DNA of 30,776 nucleotides, from positions 1-30,776 of the forward strand of contig DXBR01000109.1 in NCBI GenBank assembly GCA_019116455.1. Reading direction: 5' to 3'. This DNA is from Anaerobutyricum stercoris (GTDB lineage Bacteria; Bacillota; Clostridia; Lachnospirales; Lachnospiraceae). Of this stretch, positions 6,785 through 13,819 are shown piece by piece. The notes beneath the pieces are model-generated. The model searched no databases, was not told where the DNA came from, and saw only the letters and a program-made list of their open reading frames with translations. Made by a program: the position numbers and the translations under genes. Every line of letters begins with the position of its first letter. Within the stretch, counting starts at the first letter, position 1.

Positions 6785-7804
6785 ATGCAGTACATCAGCC
6801 ATTATTCTTCCCCGCTGGGCAGAATACTTCTGGCAGCAGATAAAGAAGGAATCACGGGCCTGTGGTTCGAGAATCAAAAATATTATGCATATAAACTGGA
6901 CGAAGACCACGAAGAACGGGAGATTCCGGTTTTCGAGGAGGCAAAACGGTGGCTTTCGGTTTATTTTTCGGGGAGAGAGCCCGATTTCATGCCGCCGCTT
7001 AATCTGATCGGCACAGAGTTTCAGAAAAATGTGTGGGAGATTCTGAGACAGATTCCCTATGGTCAGACAATGACCTACGGAGAGATCGCACGGAAAATCG
7101 CGGAGAAAAAAGGCGTGGCTCACATGTCCGCCCAGGCGGTGGGCAGTGCGGTGGGGCACAATCCCATCTCGATCCTCGTACCATGTCACCGCGTGGTGGG
7201 AACCAATGGAAGTCTCACCGGCTATGCCGGAGGAATAGAGAAGAAGCAAAAGCTGTTGTCCCTGGAAAATGTACCGATGGAACATTTTTTTGTGCCGAAA
7301 CAGCAGAAATATACTTTTGCCCGCGGCACGCTGGCCGACCTCCCGCAGGTCTATGCTATCATTGACGAACGTATCCACTGGATGGACGAGGTGGGCATCG
7401 AGCAGTGGAATGTGACGGACTACTGGGACTGTTATCCGAAGGACTATTATGAGAAGGCGGTTCACGACGGCAATCTGTACGTGCTAAAAGAGGCAGGCGG
7501 CGACCGTGTAACCGGCGTGGCGGTGCTCTACGAGAGCGATGAACGCTGGGCGGAGCAGCAGGGGCCCGCCGCCTACTATGTCCATCATCTGGCGACAAGA
7601 ATCGGAGAGAAAGGAGCCGGAAAGGCGATGCTTTCCTTCTGTGAAAAGCAGGCGGCCGCCGACCGGAAGGAATACCTCCGGCTGGACTGCGCCATTGATA
7701 ATCCGAAGATCAACGCCTACTATGACAAGCTGCGGTACGACTACGCCGGAACCTGCGTGGATGGAAAATATGCGGGGAATCTGCGAGAGAAGAAGATCAG
7801 GTAG
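6785..7804 (+). CDS. Methylated-DNA-[protein]-cysteine S-methyltransferase fused to a GNAT-like domain
   Basis: The protein is 339 residues. Residues 1-165 are an Ogt-type O6-alkylguanine-DNA alkyltransferase: an N-terminal ribonuclease-like domain, then the DNA-binding HTH (PYGQTMTYGEIA) and the acceptor motif PCHRV at 133-137 with Cys134 as methyl acceptor, followed by LTGYAGG. Family members repair alkylated guanine in a one-shot transfer to this cysteine. Residues about 177-339 form a second domain resembling a GNAT acetyltransferase: ARGTLADLPQVYAIIDE at the start, VHHLATRIGEKGAGKAML as the acetyl-CoA loop, and RLDCAIDNPKINAYYDKLRY at the end. AGGAGG precedes the ATG. The gene stands alone and converges on pyc. 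The acetylation substrate is unknown; the fusion suggests coupling to damage repair or a stress response. Confidence 0.85.
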   Translation: MQYISHYSSPLGRILLAADKEGITGLWFENQKYYAYKLDEDHEEREIPVFEEAKRWLSVYFSGREPDFMPPLNLIGTEFQKNVWEILRQIPYGQTMTYGEIARKIAEKKGVAHMSAQAVGSAVGHNPISILVPCHRVVGTNGSLTGYAGGIEKKQKLLSLENVPMEHFFVPKQQKYTFARGTLADLPQVYAIIDERIHWMDEVGIEQWNVTDYWDCYPKDYYEKAVHDGNLYVLKEAGGDRVTGVAVLYESDERWAEQQGPAAYYVHHLATRIGEKGAGKAMLSFCEKQAAADRKEYLRLDCAIDNPKINAYYDKLRYDYAGTCVDGKYAGNLREKKIR

Positions 7805-7840
7805 AAAGGCTATTCTTAAAATTTCATAACCAAAAACAAT

Positions 7841-7878
7841 CAGAAAATCAATCGTAAAAAAATACGATTGATTTTCTG
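7841..7878. terminator. Hairpin between convergent ogt-GNAT and pyc
   Basis: CAGAAAATCAATCGTA (7841-7856) and TACGATTGATTTTCTG (7863-7878) form a perfect 16-bp stem with a six-A loop. The immediate tail is not a pure T run on either side. In minus-strand RNA a U5 run follows a few bases later, so termination is more convincing for pyc. Confidence 0.7.
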
Positions 7879-7953
7879 TGTATAAAAACTACAATGATAA
7901 GAAATGAAAAATATTTGCCCCGGCCAGACCAATAACTTTCAGCAGCGGGAAGA

Positions 7954-10900
7954 TTATTCCCGCTCTTCGCCTGCGTCCAGCGGAAGGAAGCTGATGAGCA
8001 GGTCTTCGGAGTTCACCTGTTCGCCGGAAGATACGTAGATTTTGTCTACGATGGCGTCCATGGTCGCCACCACGGTGGTCTCCATCTTCATGGCCTCGAC
8101 GGTCATGAGAGGAGTGTTCTCGGAGACGCGGTCGCCTTCTTTTACAAGAATCTTGTCCACGGTGCCCGGGATGGAAGAGCCCAGGTGCAGCGGGTTGTTC
8201 TTGTCGGCTTTCAGCTTGCGGTCGGCCTTTACTTCCTCGTTGTGGTCCACAATCTTAACTTCACGCATGGAACCGTTTACTTCGAAAGTAAGAGTACGCA
8301 CGCCCTGCTCGTCCGGCTCGGACATATCAACGAACTTGAGCAGAAGCTCTTTTCCTTCGCCGATTTTCAGAGTGGTTTCTTCGCCTTTGGCAAGACCGTA
8401 GAAATATACGTGGCTTTCCAGGCGGGAAACGTCGTTGTACGCCTCAAAGTGTTCGCAGTAGTCCTCGTACACCTTCGGATAGAGAGCGTAGCTGATGGCT
8501 TTCTGCTCCATTTCGTAGTCGGTGAAGCCGGACATGTCGAATTTCTCCCTGAGCATGGCTTTGATCTCCTCGAAGTCAACCGGAGGAAGGAGAGCGCCAG
8601 GGCGGACAGTGATCGGCTCCTGTCCTTTCAGCACGATGGACTGAAGCTCTTTCGGGAAACCGCCGTCCGGCTGTCCCATCATGCCCCGGAAGTAATCCAC
8701 CACGGAATCCGGATAGGAGAGAGTTCTTCCCTTTTCAAGGATGTTATCTTTATTCAGGCCGTTTTTCAGCATGAAGATGGCGAAGTCGCCCACTGCCTTG
8801 GAAGACGGCGTTACCTTTACGATGTTTCCGAGAAGGTCGTTGGCCTCTTTATAAAGCTGTTTGATCTCTTCAAAGCTGTCGGCGGAGCCCATCTCTGTAA
8901 CCTGCGCCAGCAGGTTGGAATACTGACCGCCAGGGATCTCGTATTTGTAGATTTCTGTGTTCGGAGCGTCCATCTCGCTCTCAAATGTCTTGTAGAGCTT
9001 GCGGATGCGTCCGTAATAACGGCTCAGTTCATTTAATTCATCAAAGTCAAGGCCGGTATCCCTTTCACTTCCCCGCAGGGCTTCCACCACAGCGTTCATG
9101 GAAGGCTGGCTGGTTAAGGAACTCATGGATTCAATGGCAAGGTCAGCAATGTCCACGCCCGCCTCGGCAGCCATCAGCACGGTGCTGACGCCGTTTCCGG
9201 TGGAATCATGGGTGTGAATGTTGACCGGAATGTGCAGTTCGGATTTCAATGTGGAGAAAAGCTCCTTTGCCGCATACGGTTTCAAAAGTCCGGCCATGTC
9301 CTTGATCGTAAAGATATGACAGCCCAGGGCTTCCAGTTCTTTTGCCTTGTTCACATAGTAATCAAGGGTGTATTTCGTCTCGGAAGGACTGGACATATCT
9401 CCGGTGTAACAAATGGCGCCCTCGACGATCTTGCCCGTCTTCAACGCCTCCTCAATCGGCATCTTCATGTTTTCCACCCAGTTTAAGCTGTCAAAGATAC
9501 GGAAAACGTCGATACCTTTCTCTGCGGAAATGCGGATAAATTCCTTTACCACATTGTCCGGATAGTTGCTGTAGCCCACCGCGTTGGAAGCACGGAGCAG
9601 CATCTGAATCAATGTGTTCGGCATCCGCTCGCGCAGAAGCTCCAGTCTCCGCCACGGAGACTCTTTTAAGAAACGGTAGGCAGTATCATAAGTTGCGCCG
9701 CCCCACGCCTCCACAGAAAATGCATTGGCTAAAAATGCGTTGGCAGCTCTGGCTGCGCCCGCCAGATCCTTGGTACGCATACGGGTCGCCATCAGCGACT
9801 GTTGTGCGTCACGCATGGTTGTATCGGTAATATATAATTTTTTCTCCTGTAAAATCTTCTGGGTGAAGTCTTTGGCACCCAGTTTCAGAAACTCATCTCT
9901 GGCGCCGTAAATCGGTTTCGACGCGTCGTATTTTGGAAGAACCCGGTTCTCAAAGAACGGCTTTTCCTGGCGGGAGACGTTGACCATCTTGTTGCCCAGG
10001 AATTCGAGGATCTTTGTGGCTCTGTCCTGGCTCACCCGCAGGTCGAACAGCTCCGGCGTATCCTCGATAAAGTTCGTATAGCAGGCTCCGTCGTGGAAAG
10101 TCTCGTGATTCAGCACGTTGATGAGGAACGGAATATTGGTCTTCACGCCGCGGATACGGATCTCCTTCAGCGCCCGGATGGATTTGCGGATGGCTCCCTT
10201 AAATGTCCGGTCGTGTGAGATGACCTTTACCAGAAGACTGTCATAGTACGGAAGCACGGATGCTCCTGTGTAGGAGGTGCCGCCGTCCAGACGTACGCCG
10301 TAGCCGGAACCGGAACGGTACACGGTGATCTTTCCGGTGTCCGGAAGGAAATTGTTGGCAGGGTCTTCGGTGGTCACCCGGGTCTGGATGGAATAACCGC
10401 TGCATGTCACAGATTCCTGTGATGCGATGCCGATATCCGGTGAACTCAGCGGAAAACCTTCCGCGATCATGATCTGCGCCTGTACGATATCGATACCGGT
10501 CACCATCTCCGTTACGGTATGCTCCACCTGGATACGCGGGTTCATCTCGATGAAATACGGATGATTGTCCTTATCTACCAGGAACTCCAGCGTACCGGCG
10601 TTGCGGTATCCCACCTTGCTGGCAAGACGCACGGCGCTGTCAAATATAATCTGTCTTGTGCTTTCCGGAATAGTGAAAGCCGGCGCGTATTCCACCACCT
10701 TCTGGTGACGGCGCTGCACGGAACAGTCACGGTCGAAAAGATGCACTACATTTCCATAATTATCGGCAAGAATCTGTACCTCGATATGCTTCGGCTTTTC
10801 CAGATATTTCTCCAGGAAGATCTTGTCATCGCCGAAGGCCTTCTTGGATTCCTCTCTGGCTTCCCGGTACTCTTTGATGAGCTCCTCCTCGGAACGGACG

Positions 10901-11433
10901 ATACGCATACCGCGGCCGCCGCCCCCGTTGGAAGCCTTTAACATCACCGGGTAGCCGATCTTATGAGCGGCGTCAAGAACCGCCTTCTCGCTCTTTAAAG
11001 CATAGTCCACGCCCGGGATGATCGGAACATCGCAGTCGATGGCCATCTGTTTGGATGAAATCTTATCGCCCATACGCTCCATCAGCTCTTTGGACGGGCC
11101 GATAAATGTAATGCCGTTCTCCTCGCAGGCTTCCACAAACCGCGGATTTTCCGACAGAAAGCCGTAACCCGGATGGATAGCGTCTACATTTTTTGCCTTG
11201 GCGATCTTGATGATCTGCTTAATATCAAGGTAAGCGTCGATAGGCCCTTTCTCCGGGTCCAGCTCATAGGACTCGTCGGCCTTGGTGCGGAAGAGAGCGT
11301 ATTTATCTTCCTTGGAAAAGATGGCAACCGTGGTGATACCCAGCTCGTTCAGTGCACGGAAAATGCGGATGGCAATCTCGCCGCGGTTGGCAACCATGAC
11401 TTTTTTAAACTTGCGTATTGAATACTGCGCCAT
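7954..11433 (-). CDS. pyc: Pyruvate carboxylase
   Basis: The 1159-residue single-chain enzyme carboxylates pyruvate to oxaloacetate using ATP, bicarbonate and biotin, refilling the TCA branch in the cytoplasm. All domains are visible in order. Biotin carboxylase is at about 8-455, with the glycine-rich ATP-grasp loop GGGGRGMRIV and RDCSVQRRHQKVVE. Carboxyltransferase is at about 530-800, with TMRDAQQSLMATRMRT, the carboxylated-lysine segment TIKDMAGLLKP and the metal-binding HTHDSTGNG. A PYC/OADA linker domain follows. The C-terminal biotinyl domain has EAMKMET, biotin on Lys at about 1116. Length equals the usual alpha4 type. The start has AAAGGAG seven bases upstream. A single-gene unit is likely, with a leader of about 110 bases. 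Confidence 0.97.
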   Translation of the reverse strand: MAQYSIRKFKKVMVANRGEIAIRIFRALNELGITTVAIFSKEDKYALFRTKADESYELDPEKGPIDAYLDIKQIIKIAKAKNVDAIHPGYGFLSENPRFVEACEENGITFIGPSKELMERMGDKISSKQMAIDCDVPIIPGVDYALKSEKAVLDAAHKIGYPVMLKASNGGGGRGMRIVRSEEELIKEYREAREESKKAFGDDKIFLEKYLEKPKHIEVQILADNYGNVVHLFDRDCSVQRRHQKVVEYAPAFTIPESTRQIIFDSAVRLASKVGYRNAGTLEFLVDKDNHPYFIEMNPRIQVEHTVTEMVTGIDIVQAQIMIAEGFPLSSPDIGIASQESVTCSGYSIQTRVTTEDPANNFLPDTGKITVYRSGSGYGVRLDGGTSYTGASVLPYYDSLLVKVISHDRTFKGAIRKSIRALKEIRIRGVKTNIPFLINVLNHETFHDGACYTNFIEDTPELFDLRVSQDRATKILEFLGNKMVNVSRQEKPFFENRVLPKYDASKPIYGARDEFLKLGAKDFTQKILQEKKLYITDTTMRDAQQSLMATRMRTKDLAGAARAANAFLANAFSVEAWGGATYDTAYRFLKESPWRRLELLRERMPNTLIQMLLRASNAVGYSNYPDNVVKEFIRISAEKGIDVFRIFDSLNWVENMKMPIEEALKTGKIVEGAICYTGDMSSPSETKYTLDYYVNKAKELEALGCHIFTIKDMAGLLKPYAAKELFSTLKSELHIPVNIHTHDSTGNGVSTVLMAAEAGVDIADLAIESMSSLTSQPSMNAVVEALRGSERDTGLDFDELNELSRYYGRIRKLYKTFESEMDAPNTEIYKYEIPGGQYSNLLAQVTEMGSADSFEEIKQLYKEANDLLGNIVKVTPSSKAVGDFAIFMLKNGLNKDNILEKGRTLSYPDSVVDYFRGMMGQPDGGFPKELQSIVLKGQEPITVRPGALLPPVDFEEIKAMLREKFDMSGFTDYEMEQKAISYALYPKVYEDYCEHFEAYNDVSRLESHVYFYGLAKGEETTLKIGEGKELLLKFVDMSEPDEQGVRTLTFEVNGSMREVKIVDHNEEVKADRKLKADKNNPLHLGSSIPGTVDKILVKEGDRVSENTPLMTVEAMKMETTVVATMDAIVDKIYVSSGEQVNSEDLLISFLPLDAGEERE

Positions 11434-11498
11434 ATTTTTCTCCTTTTCTAATAAATGCAGGAATAATCTTGAAATAATTCATATTGTTAAGCAAAATC

Positions 11499-11543
11499 CG
11501 CCGAAGACCTGATAAAATCAAATCACAGACCACAGGTGCGGCG
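11499..11543 (-). promoter_or_regulatory. Hairpin in the pyc leader
   Basis: At the very beginning of the predicted pyc transcript, CGCCG-x-ACC (11543-11535) can pair with GGT-xxx-CGGCG (11509-11499) across a long loop, followed by GATTTTGC. A competing short pairing, TCACA with TGTGA, uses part of the same region. It could simply stabilise the 5' end. Confidence 0.3.
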
Positions 11544-11551
11544 TTGTGACC

Positions 11552-11580
11552 AGTATATATGGAGAAGAGAGAAAAAGCAA
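11552..11580 (-). promoter_or_regulatory. Possible pyc promoter
   Basis: In minus-strand reading, TTGCTT (11580-11575) and TATACT (11557-11552) are spaced 17 bases. Transcription would start near 11545, giving a leader of about 110 bases before pyc. Confidence 0.5.
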
Positions 11581-11818
11581 GTGTAAAACAAAAATATGCA
11601 GTATTATCCTAAAAGAATATCATTCGAAATATAAAATTATATGAAATGAAACTAAAAATCGGCGTACAAGATAAAAATGAAGTGATGAATATAAAATAAT
11701 TCAAAAAATTACTCCTGTATCCGGAAATATACAGGAAAGTGAAGAAATAAAGAACATATAATTCTTAAAGAAAAAGCAGAAAATGAAAGATGTGATGCCG
11801 GTGAGAGAAGAAAACTTT
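11581..11818. other. AT-rich intergenic stretch between pyc and the LRR gene
   Basis: No ORF is supported here. The only structure seen is a perfect 8-bp hairpin, TCCTGTAT (11713-11720) with ATACAGGA (11729-11736). In minus-strand RNA it is followed within two bases by AAUUUUUU, so it may be a second terminator behind the LRR gene. Confidence 0.45.
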
Positions 11819-11850
11819 GGCACGCCGGACAGGTGAGGTCCTGGCGTGCC
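11819..11850 (-). terminator. Terminator hairpin after the LRR gene
   Basis: GGCACGCC (11819-11826) pairs with GGCGTGCC (11843-11850), with an inner GGAC/GTCC pairing. Minus-strand RNA continues into a pyrimidine-rich AAAGUUUUCUUCUCU tail. Confidence 0.6.
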
Positions 11851-11929
11851 GGTCTTCCTGAAAGATCATCGGTCTATGCCGTGCTCCCTGAGTACAGAAA
11901 ACGGAACGCGGCGTTTTGCTGCCGGAACT

Positions 11930-13132
11930 TTATTCCGGGTAGATGACGGAGACGCCGTCATCATGTGAAACATTTATAATAGAAGTATTGGAAAGATCCA
12001 ATTTACTGATTTTGGTTCCTTTACATCTCAGAGATCGCAGCTTTGTATTGTTTTTAAGGTTTAATTTGGATATTGGAGTGTTTTCGCAGCGAAGACGCAG
12101 TAAATTTCTGTTTTTCTTTACATTGAGCCGAGATAATCCGGTATCTTCAATGCGAAGATTCTTTAATTTTGTACATTTTTCCAATCTCAGTTCTTTGAGC
12201 GCAGGAGTCTGGCGGCAATGAACCTTTATGAGATTTTTGTTATTTCTTAAATCCAGAGAAGAAACATTTGTATTAAATAAGGTTAATTTTTCCAGACGTT
12301 TGTTGTTCTTTACATTTAAAGAAGTAAGTTCCGGCATATAAAGATACAGTTTTTTCAGAGAGTGGTTTTTCCTAAGATTGACTGTCTTCAGTGATTTACT
12401 GAGTATGGACAAATCTTCCAGCTTATCAGTATCTTTTTGCTTAAAAGATATTAATCTGTCACTGTCCACACAAAGTGAACGGATGGCGGGACATCTTTTT
12501 ATGTTCAAGGTTTCCATATGCTTAGCAAGAATATAGACATCCGCCAGTTTGTTCATGTCAGTTAGTTTCAATGTCTTTATGTTGATATAAGAAAGAGTCA
12601 ACTTCTGTAAATTTGAACAGCCTTTGATGTTCAATTTGTCCACATTTCCGTCCTCTACTTGCCCTGTGATATCCAGTTCTTTCAAATTCGTACAGTTTTT
12701 CAGGTTTATTGTCTGTAAATAAGGGGTACTGCTTTGGATATATACTGTGTTCAGCTTTTTAAAACCGCTGAGATCTATTTCCTCTACAGTAGAATTTTCA
12801 TATATTTTGTGTCTTCCATAATCGCCGGAAGCATCATACGCCTGGTAAGTGAAATCTTTAATTTCTGTGAAATATTCAATTCCTTTCAGGGAATCAATGT
12901 TATAAGGCGAGTTGAATTCTACAGATGTTATTTTAGATGCTTCTTTTTTGGACAGAAATCCGTCTTTGTTGGTGTCCGCTTGATCTGCATACTCCTTTAC
13001 CGCCCATGCAAAATTTTCATCGTTGATCGCGACCTTTGATACTTTTTCCGCCGCCTCTGCGGAAATGCCTGCGCCCAGCAGAAGAGTGCAGGCCAGTGCT
13101 GTGAAAATAAAAGTTTTCAGATGTTTTTTCAT
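11930..13132 (-). CDS. Secreted leucine-rich-repeat protein with an EF-hand loop
   Basis: The 400-residue protein has a Sec signal peptide (MKKHLKTFIF, hydrophobic core, cleavage likely after AEA near residue 27). Residues 53-64 (DTNKDGFLSKKE) match a canonical 12-residue EF-hand calcium loop of the D-x-N-x-D-G-x-L/I-S/T-x-x-E form. From about residue 110 to the end there are some 13 irregular leucine-rich repeats of about 21 residues, with consensus LxxLxLxxxxxLxxLxCxxT, of a type seen in clostridial and Listeria surface proteins. There is no LPxTG, SLH or other anchor, so it is probably released or held by charge; the repeats are rich in lysine and arginine. AAAGGAGG lies eight bases before the ATG. 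The A+T content is higher than in the flanking genes, which may indicate acquisition. The ligand is unknown. Confidence 0.85.
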   Translation of the reverse strand: MKKHLKTFIFTALACTLLLGAGISAEAAEKVSKVAINDENFAWAVKEYADQADTNKDGFLSKKEASKITSVEFNSPYNIDSLKGIEYFTEIKDFTYQAYDASGDYGRHKIYENSTVEEIDLSGFKKLNTVYIQSSTPYLQTINLKNCTNLKELDITGQVEDGNVDKLNIKGCSNLQKLTLSYINIKTLKLTDMNKLADVYILAKHMETLNIKRCPAIRSLCVDSDRLISFKQKDTDKLEDLSILSKSLKTVNLRKNHSLKKLYLYMPELTSLNVKNNKRLEKLTLFNTNVSSLDLRNNKNLIKVHCRQTPALKELRLEKCTKLKNLRIEDTGLSRLNVKKNRNLLRLRCENTPISKLNLKNNTKLRSLRCKGTKISKLDLSNTSIINVSHDDGVSVIYPE

Positions 13133-13199
13133 AGTAACGCCTCCTTTAATTGTGTAAAATGTGTAATAAATATTTGTTCGTGAGATGCTTCTTATGGGT

Positions 13200-13228
13200 A
13201 TTATACAATGCGTTGATGCTGATGTCTA
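13200..13228 (-). promoter_or_regulatory. Promoter of the LRR gene
   Basis: In minus-strand reading, TAGACA (13228-13223) and a consensus TATAAT (13205-13200) are spaced 17 bases, about 70 bases ahead of the start codon. Confidence 0.72.
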
Positions 13229-13395
13229 CATAAACATAGTACCCTAATTGCCGTATTTCAGCACGCCGGAAAGATTGATGTAATTAATGATTACTTCCTC
13301 GGGATGATTGGGCATAAATTCGAATAAATACCCCTTTATAATATAAACGATCGAGGAAGGGTGTTTGTGACAAAAAAATTAATTTTTTTCACCAG

Positions 13396-13424
13396 TTGAC
13401 AACCACCGTCAAACGTTCTATAAT
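13396..13424 (+). promoter_or_regulatory. Consensus promoter of the copper operon
   Basis: A perfect TTGACA (13396-13401) and a perfect TATAAT (13419-13424) are spaced exactly 17 bases. Such a strong promoter fits a repressor-controlled unit. Confidence 0.92.
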
Positions 13425-13440
13425 GCTAACTGTAATAACT

Positions 13441-13457
13441 ACACCCCCGTGGGGTGT
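13441..13457. promoter_or_regulatory. CsoR-type operator
   Basis: ACACCCC and GGGGTGT flank three bases (CGT) as a perfect inverted repeat. It lies about 10-27 bases after the expected transcription start. CsoR proteins bind pseudo-palindromes with such C4/G4 tracts, and the csoR gene is the next one. Confidence 0.85.
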
Positions 13458-13544
13458 CTGGGATACATTTATAACGACAGTTCTTCCCGGCGGATTCACG
13501 TTATGCGCGGAAGAAGTCATATAACCACAAAAGGAGGGACTTTG

Positions 13545-13808
13545 GTGCAGGCAGATAAAAAGAAGATGATGCGTCTTTTAAAGACGGCCAGGGGACAGAT
13601 GGACGGTATCCTGAAGATGATGGAGGAGGACCGGTACTGTATTGACATTTCCCATCAGCTCATGGCGACGGAGGCGATTCTCAACAAGGTGAATAAAGAG
13701 ATCCTGACGGCGCATCTTAAGAATTGTGTAGCCAACGCTGAGACCCAGGAGGAGAAGGAAGAGAAGATTGACGAGCTTGTTTCCATGCTGGGACGGATTT
13801 TGAAATAG
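13545..13808 (+). CDS. csoR: CsoR-family copper-sensing repressor
   Basis: This 87-residue, all-helical repressor releases DNA when it binds Cu(I). The ligand triad is complete: Cys32 (RYCIDI), His57 and Cys61 (TAHLKNC), the C-H-C pattern of copper sensors rather than the pattern of formaldehyde or persulfide sensors. The N-terminal RLLKTARGQMDGILKMM matches the family DNA-binding helix. I take GTG 13545 as start because GGAGGG ends six bases upstream; the adjacent TTG 13542 is also possible. The frame is open further upstream to 13449, but that would run across the operator. It is the first gene of the operon, ending 11 bases before copA, and presumably represses itself and copA through the palindrome at 13441-13457. 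Confidence 0.93.
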   Translation: MQADKKKMMRLLKTARGQMDGILKMMEEDRYCIDISHQLMATEAILNKVNKEILTAHLKNCVANAETQEEKEEKIDELVSMLGRILK

Positions 13809-13819
13809 AGGTGATAGAT

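Noticed and set aside
8185..9036. 283-codon plus-strand ORF opposite pyc, and several shorter ones (8042-8401, 10519-10941)
   Set aside because: They lie wholly antisense to a complete pyruvate carboxylase, have no ribosome sites and resemble shadow frames of a GC-biased gene.
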